55,265 nucleotides of DNA from Gluconobacter albidus (GCF_002723915.1 NZ_BEWL01000016.1:1-55265), one strand, 5' to 3'; shown: positions 1 to 8,857, counted from the first letter of the stretch. Numbers and translations are program-made. Notes: generated by a model not told the origin, from the sequence alone.

Positions 1-702
1 TTGCAATTACCGTGTTGATGACCGCCACGTGCTTAGGCGGCATCATTTTCGTGAACCGCAATGGTCTGCGCTGGCGGATGTGCCTTGGGAATACGGCCCG
101 CACAAGACGCTCTACAACCGTTGCAAACGTTGGGGCGCCATGGGCATTTTCATGCGGATGATGGATGGCCTGCCTGCCGGAAAGGCAGAGCCTCAGACCA
201 TTATGATTGATGCGACTGATCTCAAAGCACATCGCACGGCTTCAAGCCTGCGGCTAAAAAAGGGGATCCGGGCCGCCTGATCGGTCGCACCAAAGGCGGT
301 ATGAATACCAAGCTGCATGCGATTATCGATCAGAACGGACGACCGCTGAGTTTTTTTCATAACGGCGGGACAGGTCAGTGATTACACTGGTGCCGCTGCT
401 CTGCTGGACAGCCTTCCTATGGCACAGTGGGTGCTGGCGGACCAGGGGGTATGATGCTGACTGGTTCCGGGATGCCCTGGAGGAAAAAGGGGATCAGGCC
501 CTGCATTCCGGGACGGAGATCCCGCGGAAAACCACTCAAATACGACAAGCGAAAATACAAAAGACGCAACCGCATCGAAATCATGTTCGGAAGTCTCAAG
601 GACTGGCGGCGGGTCGCAACCCGCTATGACAGATACCCGACCGCCTTCTTCTCCGCCATCTGCCTCGCCGCAACCGTCATCTTCTGGCTATGTGTCCTGA
701 GC
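1..702 (+). pseudogene. IS5-family (IS1031/IS12528-like) transposase, frameshifted, 5' end outside window
   Basis: DDE transposase remnant that would have moved an IS5-family element. Pieces in different frames join into one conserved protein: NRNGLRWR (about 51-78), DVPWEYGPHKTLYNRCKRW, the catalytic-site stretch IDATDLKAHRT, GGMNTKLHAIIDQNGRPLSFF, then SDYTGAAALLDSLPMAQWVLADQGYDADWF and the C-terminal RNRIEIMFGSLKDWRR. At least five one-base shifts separate them, near 78, 268, 351-357 (T7), 445-449 (G5) and 494-497, all in G or T runs. The residues between shifts are well preserved, so the damage is recent or partly technical. The original stop after FWL (near 690) is altered. The left end lies outside the window. 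Family assignment is from remembered sequence; the exact IS name is not established. Confidence 0.85.
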
Positions 703-945
703 CTAGGAAATTTTATTCAAAACTGCTTCGTAAAGATCTCCAACTGACTTCAATCCTTCAATTTCTCGCGTTTTTAGACGAATATTGAAATTTTCTTCGA
801 TAGCCACAATGATGTTGATCATCGCAACAGAATCCCATCCCGGAATATCTCGAGCTGTTGTTTCATCCTTTAGCAGCAGATCAGGATCATCGAAAACATC
901 CTGAAATATTTTTGTAATCTGCACAGCAACTTCGGTACGATTCAT
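703..945 (-). CDS. Acyl carrier protein
   Basis: An 80-residue acidic carrier protein. GWDSVAMINIIVAIEE carries the Ser of the DS(L/V) motif to which 4'-phosphopantetheine is attached, followed by the acidic helix II that partner enzymes recognise. The ATG at 945 has GGAG eight bases upstream; a TTG at 951 in the same frame would overlap the previous gene but is less well placed. It follows the FkbH-like gene by two bases, so the two are probably translated together, and FkbH proteins are known to load a three-carbon glyceryl unit onto such carriers. The TAG stop lies at the junction with the IS remnant, so the last residues may come from the insertion. No ketosynthase is visible nearby, which makes a fatty-acid role unlikely. 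Confidence 0.85.
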   Translation of the reverse strand: MNRTEVAVQITKIFQDVFDDPDLLLKDETTARDIPGWDSVAMINIIVAIEENFNIRLKTREIEGLKSVGDLYEAVLNKIS

Positions 946-947
946 TT

Positions 948-2861
948 TCAAGACTCCGAGCTTAAAGTAATAGAGGTTTGTTTAACGCTCCGCTCCACCA
1001 AGGAAAGGATATATATTTTTCCTCTTATCCCATTATCTTCCAACAAGGTAAACCCAAGTCGAGAATACATGTCTGCAACCATATTATTCTTGGACGTAGG
1101 CAGATATATTCCTCTAAGCGCTACAGCTCCTCTTGCGAGAGCCTGAGCGGCAATAACACTGAGGGTTGCTTCCTCTACGCCGCGGCCTAGAACCCTGCAA
1201 CTCATGAGCCATGTATCAATCTCTACAATTCCTTCGTCAGCGTCCCGTCCTATGACTACTGCAATCAGACCATTATCTCCGAAACGGTCTGTCAAACGGA
1301 ACCACAGACCGAAAGCTGTATCATCAACCATCAGCGTCGTCAGATCGTCTTGGCTGTAACGGCGTGTTGTTAGATTGAATTGATTACTTTTGTTAATAAG
1401 CTGTGTGATTCTGGAAAGATTAGTTGAGTCGAACGGACCATAAACTAGGGTCATATTTAACCCACTCAAATAACTATTGAAATCTGTAGAACTTTCTTGC
1501 AGGAATTGCCGCTGTAGGTTGGCCTGATATTGATCGCTTCGATTGAGATCTTCAGAACTCAATTCAATAAGATCAAAATACCCAGCCGCCGCTACCGCAT
1601 CTGGAACAAGTGTAGGATCTTCTGGTATTTCTGGAACATTGACCATAGGCAAAGCCTCGCGCACTCGAGCTCGCTCAAATGGATTGTCATCCACAAACAC
1701 TATGGAATCGAGACCAATACTAAGACGGGAAGCAATTTCGCGAATATTTTCTGCCTTATCGTTCCAGTTGGCTACAAAACATCCAATATCTTTTTCTTTT
1801 AGGATCATTTCTGGATGTTTTTGAAAAGGTAAACGTGCATTCAGCTCATCATTTTTGGAGCAGACTGCCAAAACGACACCTCTACGGCTTAGACGCAATG
1901 CATAATCCTGCAAAGCGACAAATGCTTCGCCCAAAGGGCTTCCCTGCCCAAGCTCGATACCATCCAGACCATCATCACCAATAACCCCTCCCCAAAGAGT
2001 ATTATCCAGATCAAGCACAAGGCATTTTGATGAACGGCCCGCCAGCGCGGCCAAGCTGCGACCCACAAGTTCGCCAAAAACAGGAGCTGCGCTCGGGGCA
2101 ATTTCCTGCTTGGCACGCCACCACAGTGATGGATCATACCAAGCTTCAAGCCCGTATCGCGTTGCCTCAGCAGCAAGATCGACCAAGATTGCACCATGCC
2201 TGCGACAACTGTCGGGCAGAAGTGAATTAATCCGCGTTATGAAATTGGCTGATGAAGATGGAAGAAGCGATTCTGCACTTCCCATAAGACGTGGAAAAAC
2301 AGGAAGAAAGGAAGTCTGAAGAACAGGACATCCGTAACGGCTTTTAGCGTCGCGCCAGCATTCTGGAAGCAGGCTATCAACGACTTCCTGACATGCCATA
2401 TCGGCCGTTGCTTGGTCGGCGTTACTTGGCAAAAAGCCTGCTATATGTCGCGCATCCAGAAGCAGGAGAATGAGTGTGGGTGCAAATTCTTTGAGAGCTT
2501 TGTCATCCTGCCCGAGCTCCTGACGGTAACTTCCATACTCTCCTGTATGCACAGTGAGCCAAATGCCATGCCTTAGAGCCGCAACTCGAAGTGACGGAAT
2601 AAGATGAGATATTGTGGAAGAGCCCAGAAGTGCAAGGCGGACAGGTTTGACAGCAAGGTGGGTAGGAGGTTCCGGGAACTGTCGCGTTAAAACCCGATCC
2701 AGTTTCATCGTGCGTATGAAATTCAAATTATAACGCGCAAGCTCCAGCAGAGTATCCCAGTCAGGGGCGGCGTCTTTTGCCTGCGAGAGACGTTGATCCC
2801 ATAGATGACCCGTCGTTATGAGACTTGGATCTGGAAGCCAAGCTAGCTGGGGTGCTGACAT
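948..2861 (-). CDS. FkbH-like HAD-IIIC family protein with N-terminal SGNH-like region
   Basis: A 637-residue protein. Residues about 279-420 form the HAD domain: VLDLDNTLWGG (about 282-292, nucleophile and acid Asp at 284 and 286), then VCSKND, KHPEMIL and the acidic FVDDNPFER. The last 200 residues resemble the GNAT-like tail of FkbH proteins (RITQLINKSNQFNLTTRRY, RFGDNGLIAVV). The first 260 residues resemble the SGNH-like region of the long FkbH type (LLGSSTISHL at 78-87). Characterised FkbH enzymes take the glyceryl group of 1,3-bisphosphoglycerate, remove phosphate and place it on an acyl carrier protein; here the carrier is the next gene. The start lies one base after the preceding gene's stop. 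The substrate here is inferred; a different acyl group is possible. Confidence 0.85.
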   Translation of the reverse strand: MSAPQLAWLPDPSLITTGHLWDQRLSQAKDAAPDWDTLLELARYNLNFIRTMKLDRVLTRQFPEPPTHLAVKPVRLALLGSSTISHLIPSLRVAALRHGIWLTVHTGEYGSYRQELGQDDKALKEFAPTLILLLLDARHIAGFLPSNADQATADMACQEVVDSLLPECWRDAKSRYGCPVLQTSFLPVFPRLMGSAESLLPSSSANFITRINSLLPDSCRRHGAILVDLAAEATRYGLEAWYDPSLWWRAKQEIAPSAAPVFGELVGRSLAALAGRSSKCLVLDLDNTLWGGVIGDDGLDGIELGQGSPLGEAFVALQDYALRLSRRGVVLAVCSKNDELNARLPFQKHPEMILKEKDIGCFVANWNDKAENIREIASRLSIGLDSIVFVDDNPFERARVREALPMVNVPEIPEDPTLVPDAVAAAGYFDLIELSSEDLNRSDQYQANLQRQFLQESSTDFNSYLSGLNMTLVYGPFDSTNLSRITQLINKSNQFNLTTRRYSQDDLTTLMVDDTAFGLWFRLTDRFGDNGLIAVVIGRDADEGIVEIDTWLMSCRVLGRGVEEATLSVIAAQALARGAVALRGIYLPTSKNNMVADMYSRLGFTLLEDNGIRGKIYILSLVERSVKQTSITLSSES

Positions 2862-2862
2862 G

Positions 2863-4575
2863 TCAATGTGTTCCCACTTCCTGAATTACGAGATCAAGGG
2901 CGGCTCCACAGAGATCCCTCCATTCTTCTAATGACCCTGAATATGCTTCTGCATAAGGAGCAAAGTGTGAAATATAGCCTCTTAGTAATCCATCTCCCAA
3001 GTCCTCCACGGTATTGAGATCAGCCTCACCAGATGCTTGAGTGACTATCAGAATGGGACAGTTTCCATGTCGCCTGACGGCTCGATAAAGAGAACGAGCT
3101 TCCTCATCTGTAATAATGTCATTGGATTTCCGAATAAGGATTTTTGTTCCTTCTTCAAGATCCTCCAGAGTTTTCCGGGCAAGATATCGTAGTTTTTTTT
3201 GCTCGCTTGCAAGTACAGCTTCACTAGATGAATCATGAGCATAGCGATGAGTATGAAACGTTACTCCGTAACGATTACTTGTGGAAATCCACTCACCGTA
3301 TGCTTCATAAATCTCGGTATCACTCACTGTCCCAAAAGCACTCAAATCTTCATCAAATGCTTGTATAAGATTTTGAATATTTCGTATTCCTCCAAATCTG
3401 AACAGATCAAGGGGTTCCAAACCAACTTCGCGCTGAATTAATCCAAATTCGCAATTGTCACCTAAACTCGTAAATCGTGAAAATAATCTCTGATCATTGA
3501 TCAGTCTATTTTCAGGATCGCGCTGTGAAGCCAGAGGATATGCATCTAGCAGGATACTCTTCAGGCATTCTCTCTGTTCCGAGAGGGAAGAAACGCCTTC
3601 TGCAAACGGATTCATGAAACTGATCTGTTTTTCACCCTCGGGCGCAACAGCAATAACCTCAGTATCAAGAGCATACATGGTCTGCGAAGATTCTGGTTTT
3701 TCGCCTTGATTTTCTATTTCGGATGAAAGCGAGCGCAGACCAGGAAGACCAAACAATTCAATATCAGATGCTGTAAAAGCCGCCAGACTGGTTTTGCTCA
3801 GTTCGGAAATCTGGAAGGGGTTATTCCAGCTACCCTCGCCTTGAAGGGGTTTTTGGATCTGCTCTGGCGACAAATAAACAACTGAACCAAAACTCAAAAC
3901 TCCAAATATCCATCGACTATCCCAATCTTGATGTAAAGGACGGATATCGGAAATAAGAAGTAAAATATCGCTACCCAGAACTGTTCTCAGGTAGAAAGAA
4001 GCAAGAGTCTCGAATTGAATATTTGTTTTTCCATGGGCAGAAACATAGTCCCATCCATATTCATGAGCTACCCGATACAATCTCGGATCGTCAGAGTATC
4101 CAATGACAACACCTGGCTTAGCTATTCCTGTAACTCTTTCCAGCTCTTGGAGATGTTTGCGCAGCGTTGTGCGATCCCGTGCTCGGACGCTCATGTGAAT
4201 TCGCAGGTCCGAAAAATTTTTGTATTTTGGAAGCGCCCATTTTTGTCGGCCTGGACCATTAAATCGAACAATATCAAAAGTATTATCCGTATAATTCACT
4301 ATAAAAAATGATTCGGAAATATCTTCAAAAAAAATATTTTCCCGAAAAGATATAAATTGCATAAAACGACAGTTAAGTGCTCTATCCCCAAGCACGTCAG
4401 CAACATCTTGGCTGTGAAGTCCGTAAGAATCTATCTTATAATCCAAATTACGAATATGAAAAAAAATTTCTGTTATTTTTTTTTCATAATTCACAAACCA
4501 TCCATCAATTTTAATTTTCGAAAAATCATGGTTGGAAAAATTAAAACTATCTATTCTATAATCTAATTCAGACAT
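2863..4575 (-). CDS. Two-domain protein of unknown function, possible glycan-related
   Basis: First gene of the leftward unit, 570 residues, AT-rich unlike most of the window. I do not recognise the whole protein. The C-terminal part from about residue 365 contains FTSLGDNCEFGLIQREVG then LDLFRFGG, a pattern I associate with DUF1796-like (putative papain-like) proteins found beside glycosyltransferases. In the middle, DILLLISDIRPLHQDW and WIFGVLSFGSVVYLSP resemble the LLDDDVWP...W...WI region of the family 2 glycosyltransferase at 31626-32541, but ISD replaces the DDD metal motif. No signal peptide or membrane segment is seen, so it should be cytoplasmic. With FkbH and ACP downstream it may transfer or receive a modified acyl or sugar group. 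Function remains open. Confidence 0.6.
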   Translation of the reverse strand: MSELDYRIDSFNFSNHDFSKIKIDGWFVNYEKKITEIFFHIRNLDYKIDSYGLHSQDVADVLGDRALNCRFMQFISFRENIFFEDISESFFIVNYTDNTFDIVRFNGPGRQKWALPKYKNFSDLRIHMSVRARDRTTLRKHLQELERVTGIAKPGVVIGYSDDPRLYRVAHEYGWDYVSAHGKTNIQFETLASFYLRTVLGSDILLLISDIRPLHQDWDSRWIFGVLSFGSVVYLSPEQIQKPLQGEGSWNNPFQISELSKTSLAAFTASDIELFGLPGLRSLSSEIENQGEKPESSQTMYALDTEVIAVAPEGEKQISFMNPFAEGVSSLSEQRECLKSILLDAYPLASQRDPENRLINDQRLFSRFTSLGDNCEFGLIQREVGLEPLDLFRFGGIRNIQNLIQAFDEDLSAFGTVSDTEIYEAYGEWISTSNRYGVTFHTHRYAHDSSSEAVLASEQKKLRYLARKTLEDLEEGTKILIRKSNDIITDEEARSLYRAVRRHGNCPILIVTQASGEADLNTVEDLGDGLLRGYISHFAPYAEAYSGSLEEWRDLCGAALDLVIQEVGTH

Positions 4576-4979
4576 TATTTTTGCCTATATTGCATTCTAT
4601 TCTTTATAGTACGACAGCTTTTTATGGTCTTTCAAGAGCGTTTTCCCTGTTATTCAGGGTAAGTCATTTTCTCGATGTATACAATCGAAGGATCTCCCCC
4701 CTTTTTTAGGTTTTAATGAATTTTTTCTACGAGCGTGGTAATCAAATCCAAGGCTTTTCCTGTTTGCCTCGGTGCTGATGTTCGAAGCTCTGATGATCAA
4801 CACATTGAATAAATTGTCCGAACGAAAAGACAGAGGGTTGGAAAAACAAGCCGATTAGGCCGCTATCTCTTTCTTTGGCTGCAAATCCTGACTCGTCAGT
4901 TAAACGATTTTGGATACGGCAGCCAATCATAGCGCCCACTACCTGATCAGATATCAAAGCCGGTTCAATCACGCCAGGT
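4576..4979. other. Gene-free AT-rich stretch, possible transposase fragment
   Basis: About 400 bases between the leftward unit and the SQR-like gene. The first 170 bases, just upstream of the 4575 start, should hold that unit's promoter; a short CCCTG/CAGGG hairpin near 4648-4662 is visible. On the + strand near 4763-4812 the reading FASVLMFEALMINTLNKLSE resembles the N-terminal region of IS5-type transposases (VLMFK.L..QTL..LSDE) before stops appear, so it may be a transposase relic. A leftward reading frame at 4742-4972 has no recognisable features. Low confidence. Confidence 0.3.
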
Positions 4980-6227
4980 TCAACTCGTCTCTTTGGGCGT
5001 ATGCTTGATCCTGATGTTGTAGCCCCTGAGCATTCCGTACCAGTAGAGCTTCGGAAACACTTCGGTCTTGAGAAACCAGGCGAAACGGCTGGGTTTTCGC
5101 TGGTCGTAGGGGAAGCTCGGCGCGACCTTGCCGCCGTAAAGGAACTCGGCCAGCACGACCTTGCCGTAGGACACCGTCAGCGGGCAGGCGCCATAGCCGT
5201 CATAGCTGCCTGTCTGCGGTCGGCCATCGAGTGAGGCCAGAAGGTTTTCCACAACGACCGGAGCCTGTTCGCGGGCAGCCGCGGCGGTCTTGGCGTTGCT
5301 GGTGCCCAGGACGTCTCCGGCACCGAAAATATTGTCATAGGTCTTGTGACGCAGACTGGCCGGATCGACGTCCAGCCACCCGGCTTCATTGGCCAGCGGG
5401 CTTGCCTTGATGAAATCCGGCGCACTCTGTGGCGGCACGACATGCAGCATGTCGAACGCACGCACGATGGTCTCGTCCGTCCCGACAATCTGGAACGTTG
5501 CTTCCCGCTTTTCGCCGTCCACCTTGATCAGGTTCTCCTGCTTGTGAAGGTTTACGCCGTAATAGTCGATCTGGCGCTGAAGCGACGGGACATAATAGGA
5601 CACGCCGAACAGCGCATTGCCCGCCATCGAGAAATCGACCTCCGTGCGGTGCAGGGAGCCTTCGCGGCGCCAGTGATCGCAGGCCAGATAAACGATTTTC
5701 TGCGGTGCGCCCGCGCATTTGATGGGCATGGGCGGCTGCGTGAACAGGGCCTTGCCGCCATCGAGATGGCGGATACATTCCCATGTATAGGCCGCCGTCT
5801 CGCGCGAATAGTTCGACGCCACACCATTGCGGCCCAGCGTTTCGGGCAGACCTTCGATCTTGTCCCAGTCCAGCTGAAGACCGGGGCAGACAATCAGGCG
5901 GCGGTATTCGACAACGCGGCCGCCTTTCAGTGTCACGGTATTGGCTTCGGGCTGGAAGCTCTCAACGCTGTCCCGCAGCCATTCGACATTGCGCGGGATC
6001 AGCCCGCCTTCCTGCCGGAGTGTTTCGGGGAGCGTCATCACGCCGGCACCCACCAGCGTCCAGCCAGGCTGATAGGCATGGGTCGTGGACGGTTCGATAA
6101 TGGCGATCGAGAGATTGGCGCGTTCGCGTCTGAGCTGGGCTGCGATGGTGATGCCAGCGGCACCACCGCCGACGATGACGACTGAAAAGCGGTCGGACCG
6201 GGTCGGGTCGAGCATCGGGTCTGCCAT
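4980..6227 (-). CDS. Sulfide:quinone oxidoreductase-like flavoprotein
   Basis: FAD enzyme of 415 residues that should oxidise sulfide and pass electrons to ubiquinone at the inner face of the membrane. VVIVGGGAAG (16-25) is the dinucleotide fold, FGAGDV (301-306) the second FAD contact. PIKCAGAPQKIVYLA (about 168-182) and YGACPLTVSYGKVVLAEF (about 345-362) match the mitochondrial-type SQR regions that hold the two redox cysteines, here Cys171 and Cys348, so the active site looks complete. The start is taken at the ATG with GGAGG seven bases upstream, seven codons inside the longest frame. No persulfide dioxygenase or rhodanese lies beside it. A role with another sulfur species is possible. 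Confidence 0.85.
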   Translation of the reverse strand: MADPMLDPTRSDRFSVVIVGGGAAGITIAAQLRRERANLSIAIIEPSTTHAYQPGWTLVGAGVMTLPETLRQEGGLIPRNVEWLRDSVESFQPEANTVTLKGGRVVEYRRLIVCPGLQLDWDKIEGLPETLGRNGVASNYSRETAAYTWECIRHLDGGKALFTQPPMPIKCAGAPQKIVYLACDHWRREGSLHRTEVDFSMAGNALFGVSYYVPSLQRQIDYYGVNLHKQENLIKVDGEKREATFQIVGTDETIVRAFDMLHVVPPQSAPDFIKASPLANEAGWLDVDPASLRHKTYDNIFGAGDVLGTSNAKTAAAAREQAPVVVENLLASLDGRPQTGSYDGYGACPLTVSYGKVVLAEFLYGGKVAPSFPYDQRKPSRFAWFLKTEVFPKLYWYGMLRGYNIRIKHTPKETS

Positions 6228-6266
6228 GTTCGGTTCCTCCAACGTCATTGTGCGACGGCAAAAAGT

Positions 6267-7235
6267 CTAGACCAGAAGGGCAAGTCTTTCCGTCAGCAGG
6301 GAATAGAAGGCATCTGCCTCAACGTCATTGACCCATAACGCGTTCGGAACGCGATTGGTTACGTTCCACAGATCCACCACACTCTGGCCCACGCACAGCG
6401 GCGCGTCGACCTCGATCTCCACATTGCAGCGCAGTCCCGAGAAAAGCTCCGGCCACAGCAGGAAGCCGATGGTGAGCGGATCGTGCAACGCACCGCCCTC
6501 CCAGCCATATTTGAACTTCTCGAACCTGTCTTCCGCCCCCAGCATCCGGACGACCATGTCCGTCACGGGCGAGCCAACCGCCGCAATCGGCTTCAGGCGG
6601 GCCGGTGTGGCGATGGCGCGATGCGTCACATCCAGCGGCAGGAGCGTGATGGGGATGCCGGAACGCATGACGATGCGGGCGGCATGAGGGTCCACGAAGA
6701 AATTGAATTCGGCGGTCGGCGTGATGTTGCCGCCCTCGCGCTGTGCACCGCCCATGGCCACGATCCCTGCGATCCGGGGGGCGATGTCCGGTGCATGGGT
6801 CAGGGCCAGAGCCAGATTCGTCATGGGGCCGAGGCAGACCAGCGTAATCGTGCCCTCGGGCTCACGCCGCAGCAGGTCCACGAGATGCGTTGCAGCATCA
6901 ATTGCCTGTGGACGCAGCGTCGGTTCCGGAAGATCGGCTCCCGCCATGCCCGTTTCGCCGTGCACATGCTCGGCGCTGATGGGCGCGCGATGCAGCGGAC
7001 GGGCCGCGCCCGCGAACACCGGAATATCGGTCCGACCCGTCAGTTCGAGCAGGACGCAGGCGTTTTTCGTCGTCAGAGCGACGGGAACATTGCCGGCGAC
7101 GGTCGTGATGGCCTCGACCGCCAGTTCCGGCGAGGCCAGCGCCAGCAGGATGGCCACGGCATCGTCCTGACCCGGATCGGTGTCGATAACGATGCGGCGG
7201 GGTGCGGTCCCGGTGGAGCTGGCCTGTGTCATCAT
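6267..7235 (-). CDS. Inosine/uridine-preferring nucleoside hydrolase
   Basis: A 322-residue N-ribosyl hydrolase that splits ribonucleosides into base and ribose for salvage. DTDPGQDDA (about residues 19-27) is the calcium-binding Asp cluster of the family; TTVAGN, LGPMTNLALAL, GGA and AEFNFFVDPHAA follow in the usual order, and HDPLTI near residue 260 supplies the late Asp ligand. Length is typical. The start overlaps the stop of the upstream DUF3297 gene (ATGA), so translation is probably coupled. Base preference cannot be read from the sequence. Confidence 0.9.
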   Translation of the reverse strand: MMTQASSTGTAPRRIVIDTDPGQDDAVAILLALASPELAVEAITTVAGNVPVALTTKNACVLLELTGRTDIPVFAGAARPLHRAPISAEHVHGETGMAGADLPEPTLRPQAIDAATHLVDLLRREPEGTITLVCLGPMTNLALALTHAPDIAPRIAGIVAMGGAQREGGNITPTAEFNFFVDPHAARIVMRSGIPITLLPLDVTHRAIATPARLKPIAAVGSPVTDMVVRMLGAEDRFEKFKYGWEGGALHDPLTIGFLLWPELFSGLRCNVEIEVDAPLCVGQSVVDLWNVTNRVPNALWVNDVEADAFYSLLTERLALLV

Positions 7236-7483
7236 GCGTCTTCTTCAGAATCCTTGATCCAGACCTCGACCGGCCCCGTGACCTTGATCGTCATCGGGCG
7301 GCCACGGCGGTCCATGGACTTGCCAACGGCCAGACGCACCCAGCCTTCGCTGATGCAGTATTCCTCGACGGTGGTGCGCTCTTCGCCCTTGAAGCGGACA
7401 CCGATGCCGCGCGACAGCAGCTCTTCGTTGTAATACGGGCTGTCGGGGCTGGCGGAGAGACGATCGGGAATGGTGTCGGTCAT
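7232..7483 (-). CDS. DUF3297 family protein
   Basis: Small protein of 83 residues with the DUF3297 pattern: PDRLS...SPYYNEELL.RGIGVRFKGEERTTVEEYCISEGWVR followed by DRRGRPMTIKVTGPVE. The family is common in Proteobacteria and has no known activity. GAGGAT lies seven bases before the ATG. It heads a two-gene unit with the nucleoside hydrolase, with which it overlaps by four bases. No membrane segment or signal peptide is visible; cytoplasmic. Confidence 0.88.
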   Translation of the reverse strand: MTDTIPDRLSASPDSPYYNEELLSRGIGVRFKGEERTTVEEYCISEGWVRLAVGKSMDRRGRPMTIKVTGPVEVWIKDSEEDA

Positions 7484-7660
7484 GGCTATCCTCGTTGTAT
7501 CAGATCCGATCAGGTCGGACCCGCGCGTCAGAGGTCTTCTCTGTAGCGCCGGATGGACGGCTCTCCAAGCCCGGCCCCGGAGGCAATGCCGGATATGGCC
7601 GCTCCCACAGGACGCGGAGCACTGCTATGAGAGACGCTTCTTGTCGGAGACAGACCGCCC

Positions 7661-8857
7661 ATGCCGTACCGCTCTTTTCGCCGTAAACCGCTGACCGCCC
7701 TGACATCGCTCGTCATGCTTCTGACGGCCGGAGCCGCCCTGTCCGGCTGCGCCTCGGATGACGACGGCGACAACTGGTCCATCAGCGCGCCCGTCTCGGC
7801 CGGGCAGGCGATCCGGCTGGATTCCGTGCCGTCCCATGAGCCTGCTTCCGTCTATCGTCTGACCTATCGCAGTACGGATGCGCGCAACCCGCATCAGCTC
7901 GTGCGCGTCTCGGCACAGGTTCTGGTCCCACGTGGTCCGGCTCCGGCGGGGGGCTGGCCTGTTCTGGCCTGGGCGCATGGAGAGAGCGGCCTGCACCTGA
8001 CCTGCGCGCCGTCCGTGATGGGAATCGGTACCGTTCAGGCGCGTTTCTATGACGGATGGCTGCGTCAGGGCTTTGCGATCGTCGCGACCGACTATCCCGG
8101 CATGGGCGAGCCCGGCGCACCGCTTCTGCTGAACGCGCGTTCGGAAGGCATGAGCGTGCTGGATTCCGTGCGCGCGGCCCGCGAACGCCTCCCGGACCTG
8201 TCAGACAATGTGGTGCTGAATGGTCATGCACAAGGTGGGCAGGCGGCTCTGGCGGCTGCGGCCATGGCTTCGACCTATGCCCCGCATCTGCATATTCTGG
8301 GCACGATTGCTGCTGCCCCGCCCTATCTGGACGAACAGACGGCGCAGGAGCTTCTGCATCCCGCCAATCCGCGCAGCTTCTCCCCGGCCGTGCCTGAACT
8401 TTTGACACTCGGGCAGTCGCTGGTCGAGGCTGATCCGTCCACCGACATCAACGAGGCTTTCACGCCCCGTGGGCAGCGCCTTTTGCGTGATGCAGGCTCC
8501 ATGTGCGCTTCGGATTTCTTCCCGATCGCCAAACGCTCCGGCCTGACACCCGCGACCCTGCTCGAACCCGAAGCGGGGCGTGTGCTGGCGCCCGTGTTCG
8601 ACTGGGCGAAATATCCGGGCTTCTCCCTGCCCTCACCTGTTCTGATCGAATCAGGCGCACAGGATCTGCACACATCCACCGGCCAGCAGAAACGCCTCGT
8701 CGCGCGTCTCTGTGCCGCTGGAACACCCGTGACACACCGGATTCATGATGCCAGCCACAACGGCACACTTGCCGCCATGGTCACGGAAGCCCACAGCTTC
8801 GCCGGACAGCTTCTTGCGGGCACAAGCCCCCGTTCGGACTGTAATTCCCCGAAGTAA
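7661..8857 (+). CDS. Secretory-lipase-like lipoprotein, nucleophile Ser replaced by Ala
   Basis: Alpha/beta hydrolase of the LIP secretory lipase type, 398 residues. A signal peptide ends in the lipobox LSGC (27-30), so the mature protein should be a lipid-anchored envelope protein. The oxyanion-side WAHGESG (104-110) and a GHxQGG elbow (188-193) are present, but residue 190, expected to be the catalytic Ser, is Ala (codon GCA at 8228-8230). Asp in ESGAQDLH and His in HDASHNGTL remain as the other triad members. The reading frame is otherwise intact, so it may be a pseudoenzyme that binds rather than cuts esters. It stands alone, followed by the SDR gene. Confidence 0.8.
   Translation: MPYRSFRRKPLTALTSLVMLLTAGAALSGCASDDDGDNWSISAPVSAGQAIRLDSVPSHEPASVYRLTYRSTDARNPHQLVRVSAQVLVPRGPAPAGGWPVLAWAHGESGLHLTCAPSVMGIGTVQARFYDGWLRQGFAIVATDYPGMGEPGAPLLLNARSEGMSVLDSVRAARERLPDLSDNVVLNGHAQGGQAALAAAAMASTYAPHLHILGTIAAAPPYLDEQTAQELLHPANPRSFSPAVPELLTLGQSLVEADPSTDINEAFTPRGQRLLRDAGSMCASDFFPIAKRSGLTPATLLEPEAGRVLAPVFDWAKYPGFSLPSPVLIESGAQDLHTSTGQQKRLVARLCAAGTPVTHRIHDASHNGTLAAMVTEAHSFAGQLLAGTSPRSDCNSPK

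Noticed and set aside
4742-4972. Leftward frame of 76 codons in the intergenic region
   Set aside because: No family, no ribosome site, and it may run opposite a transposase relic.
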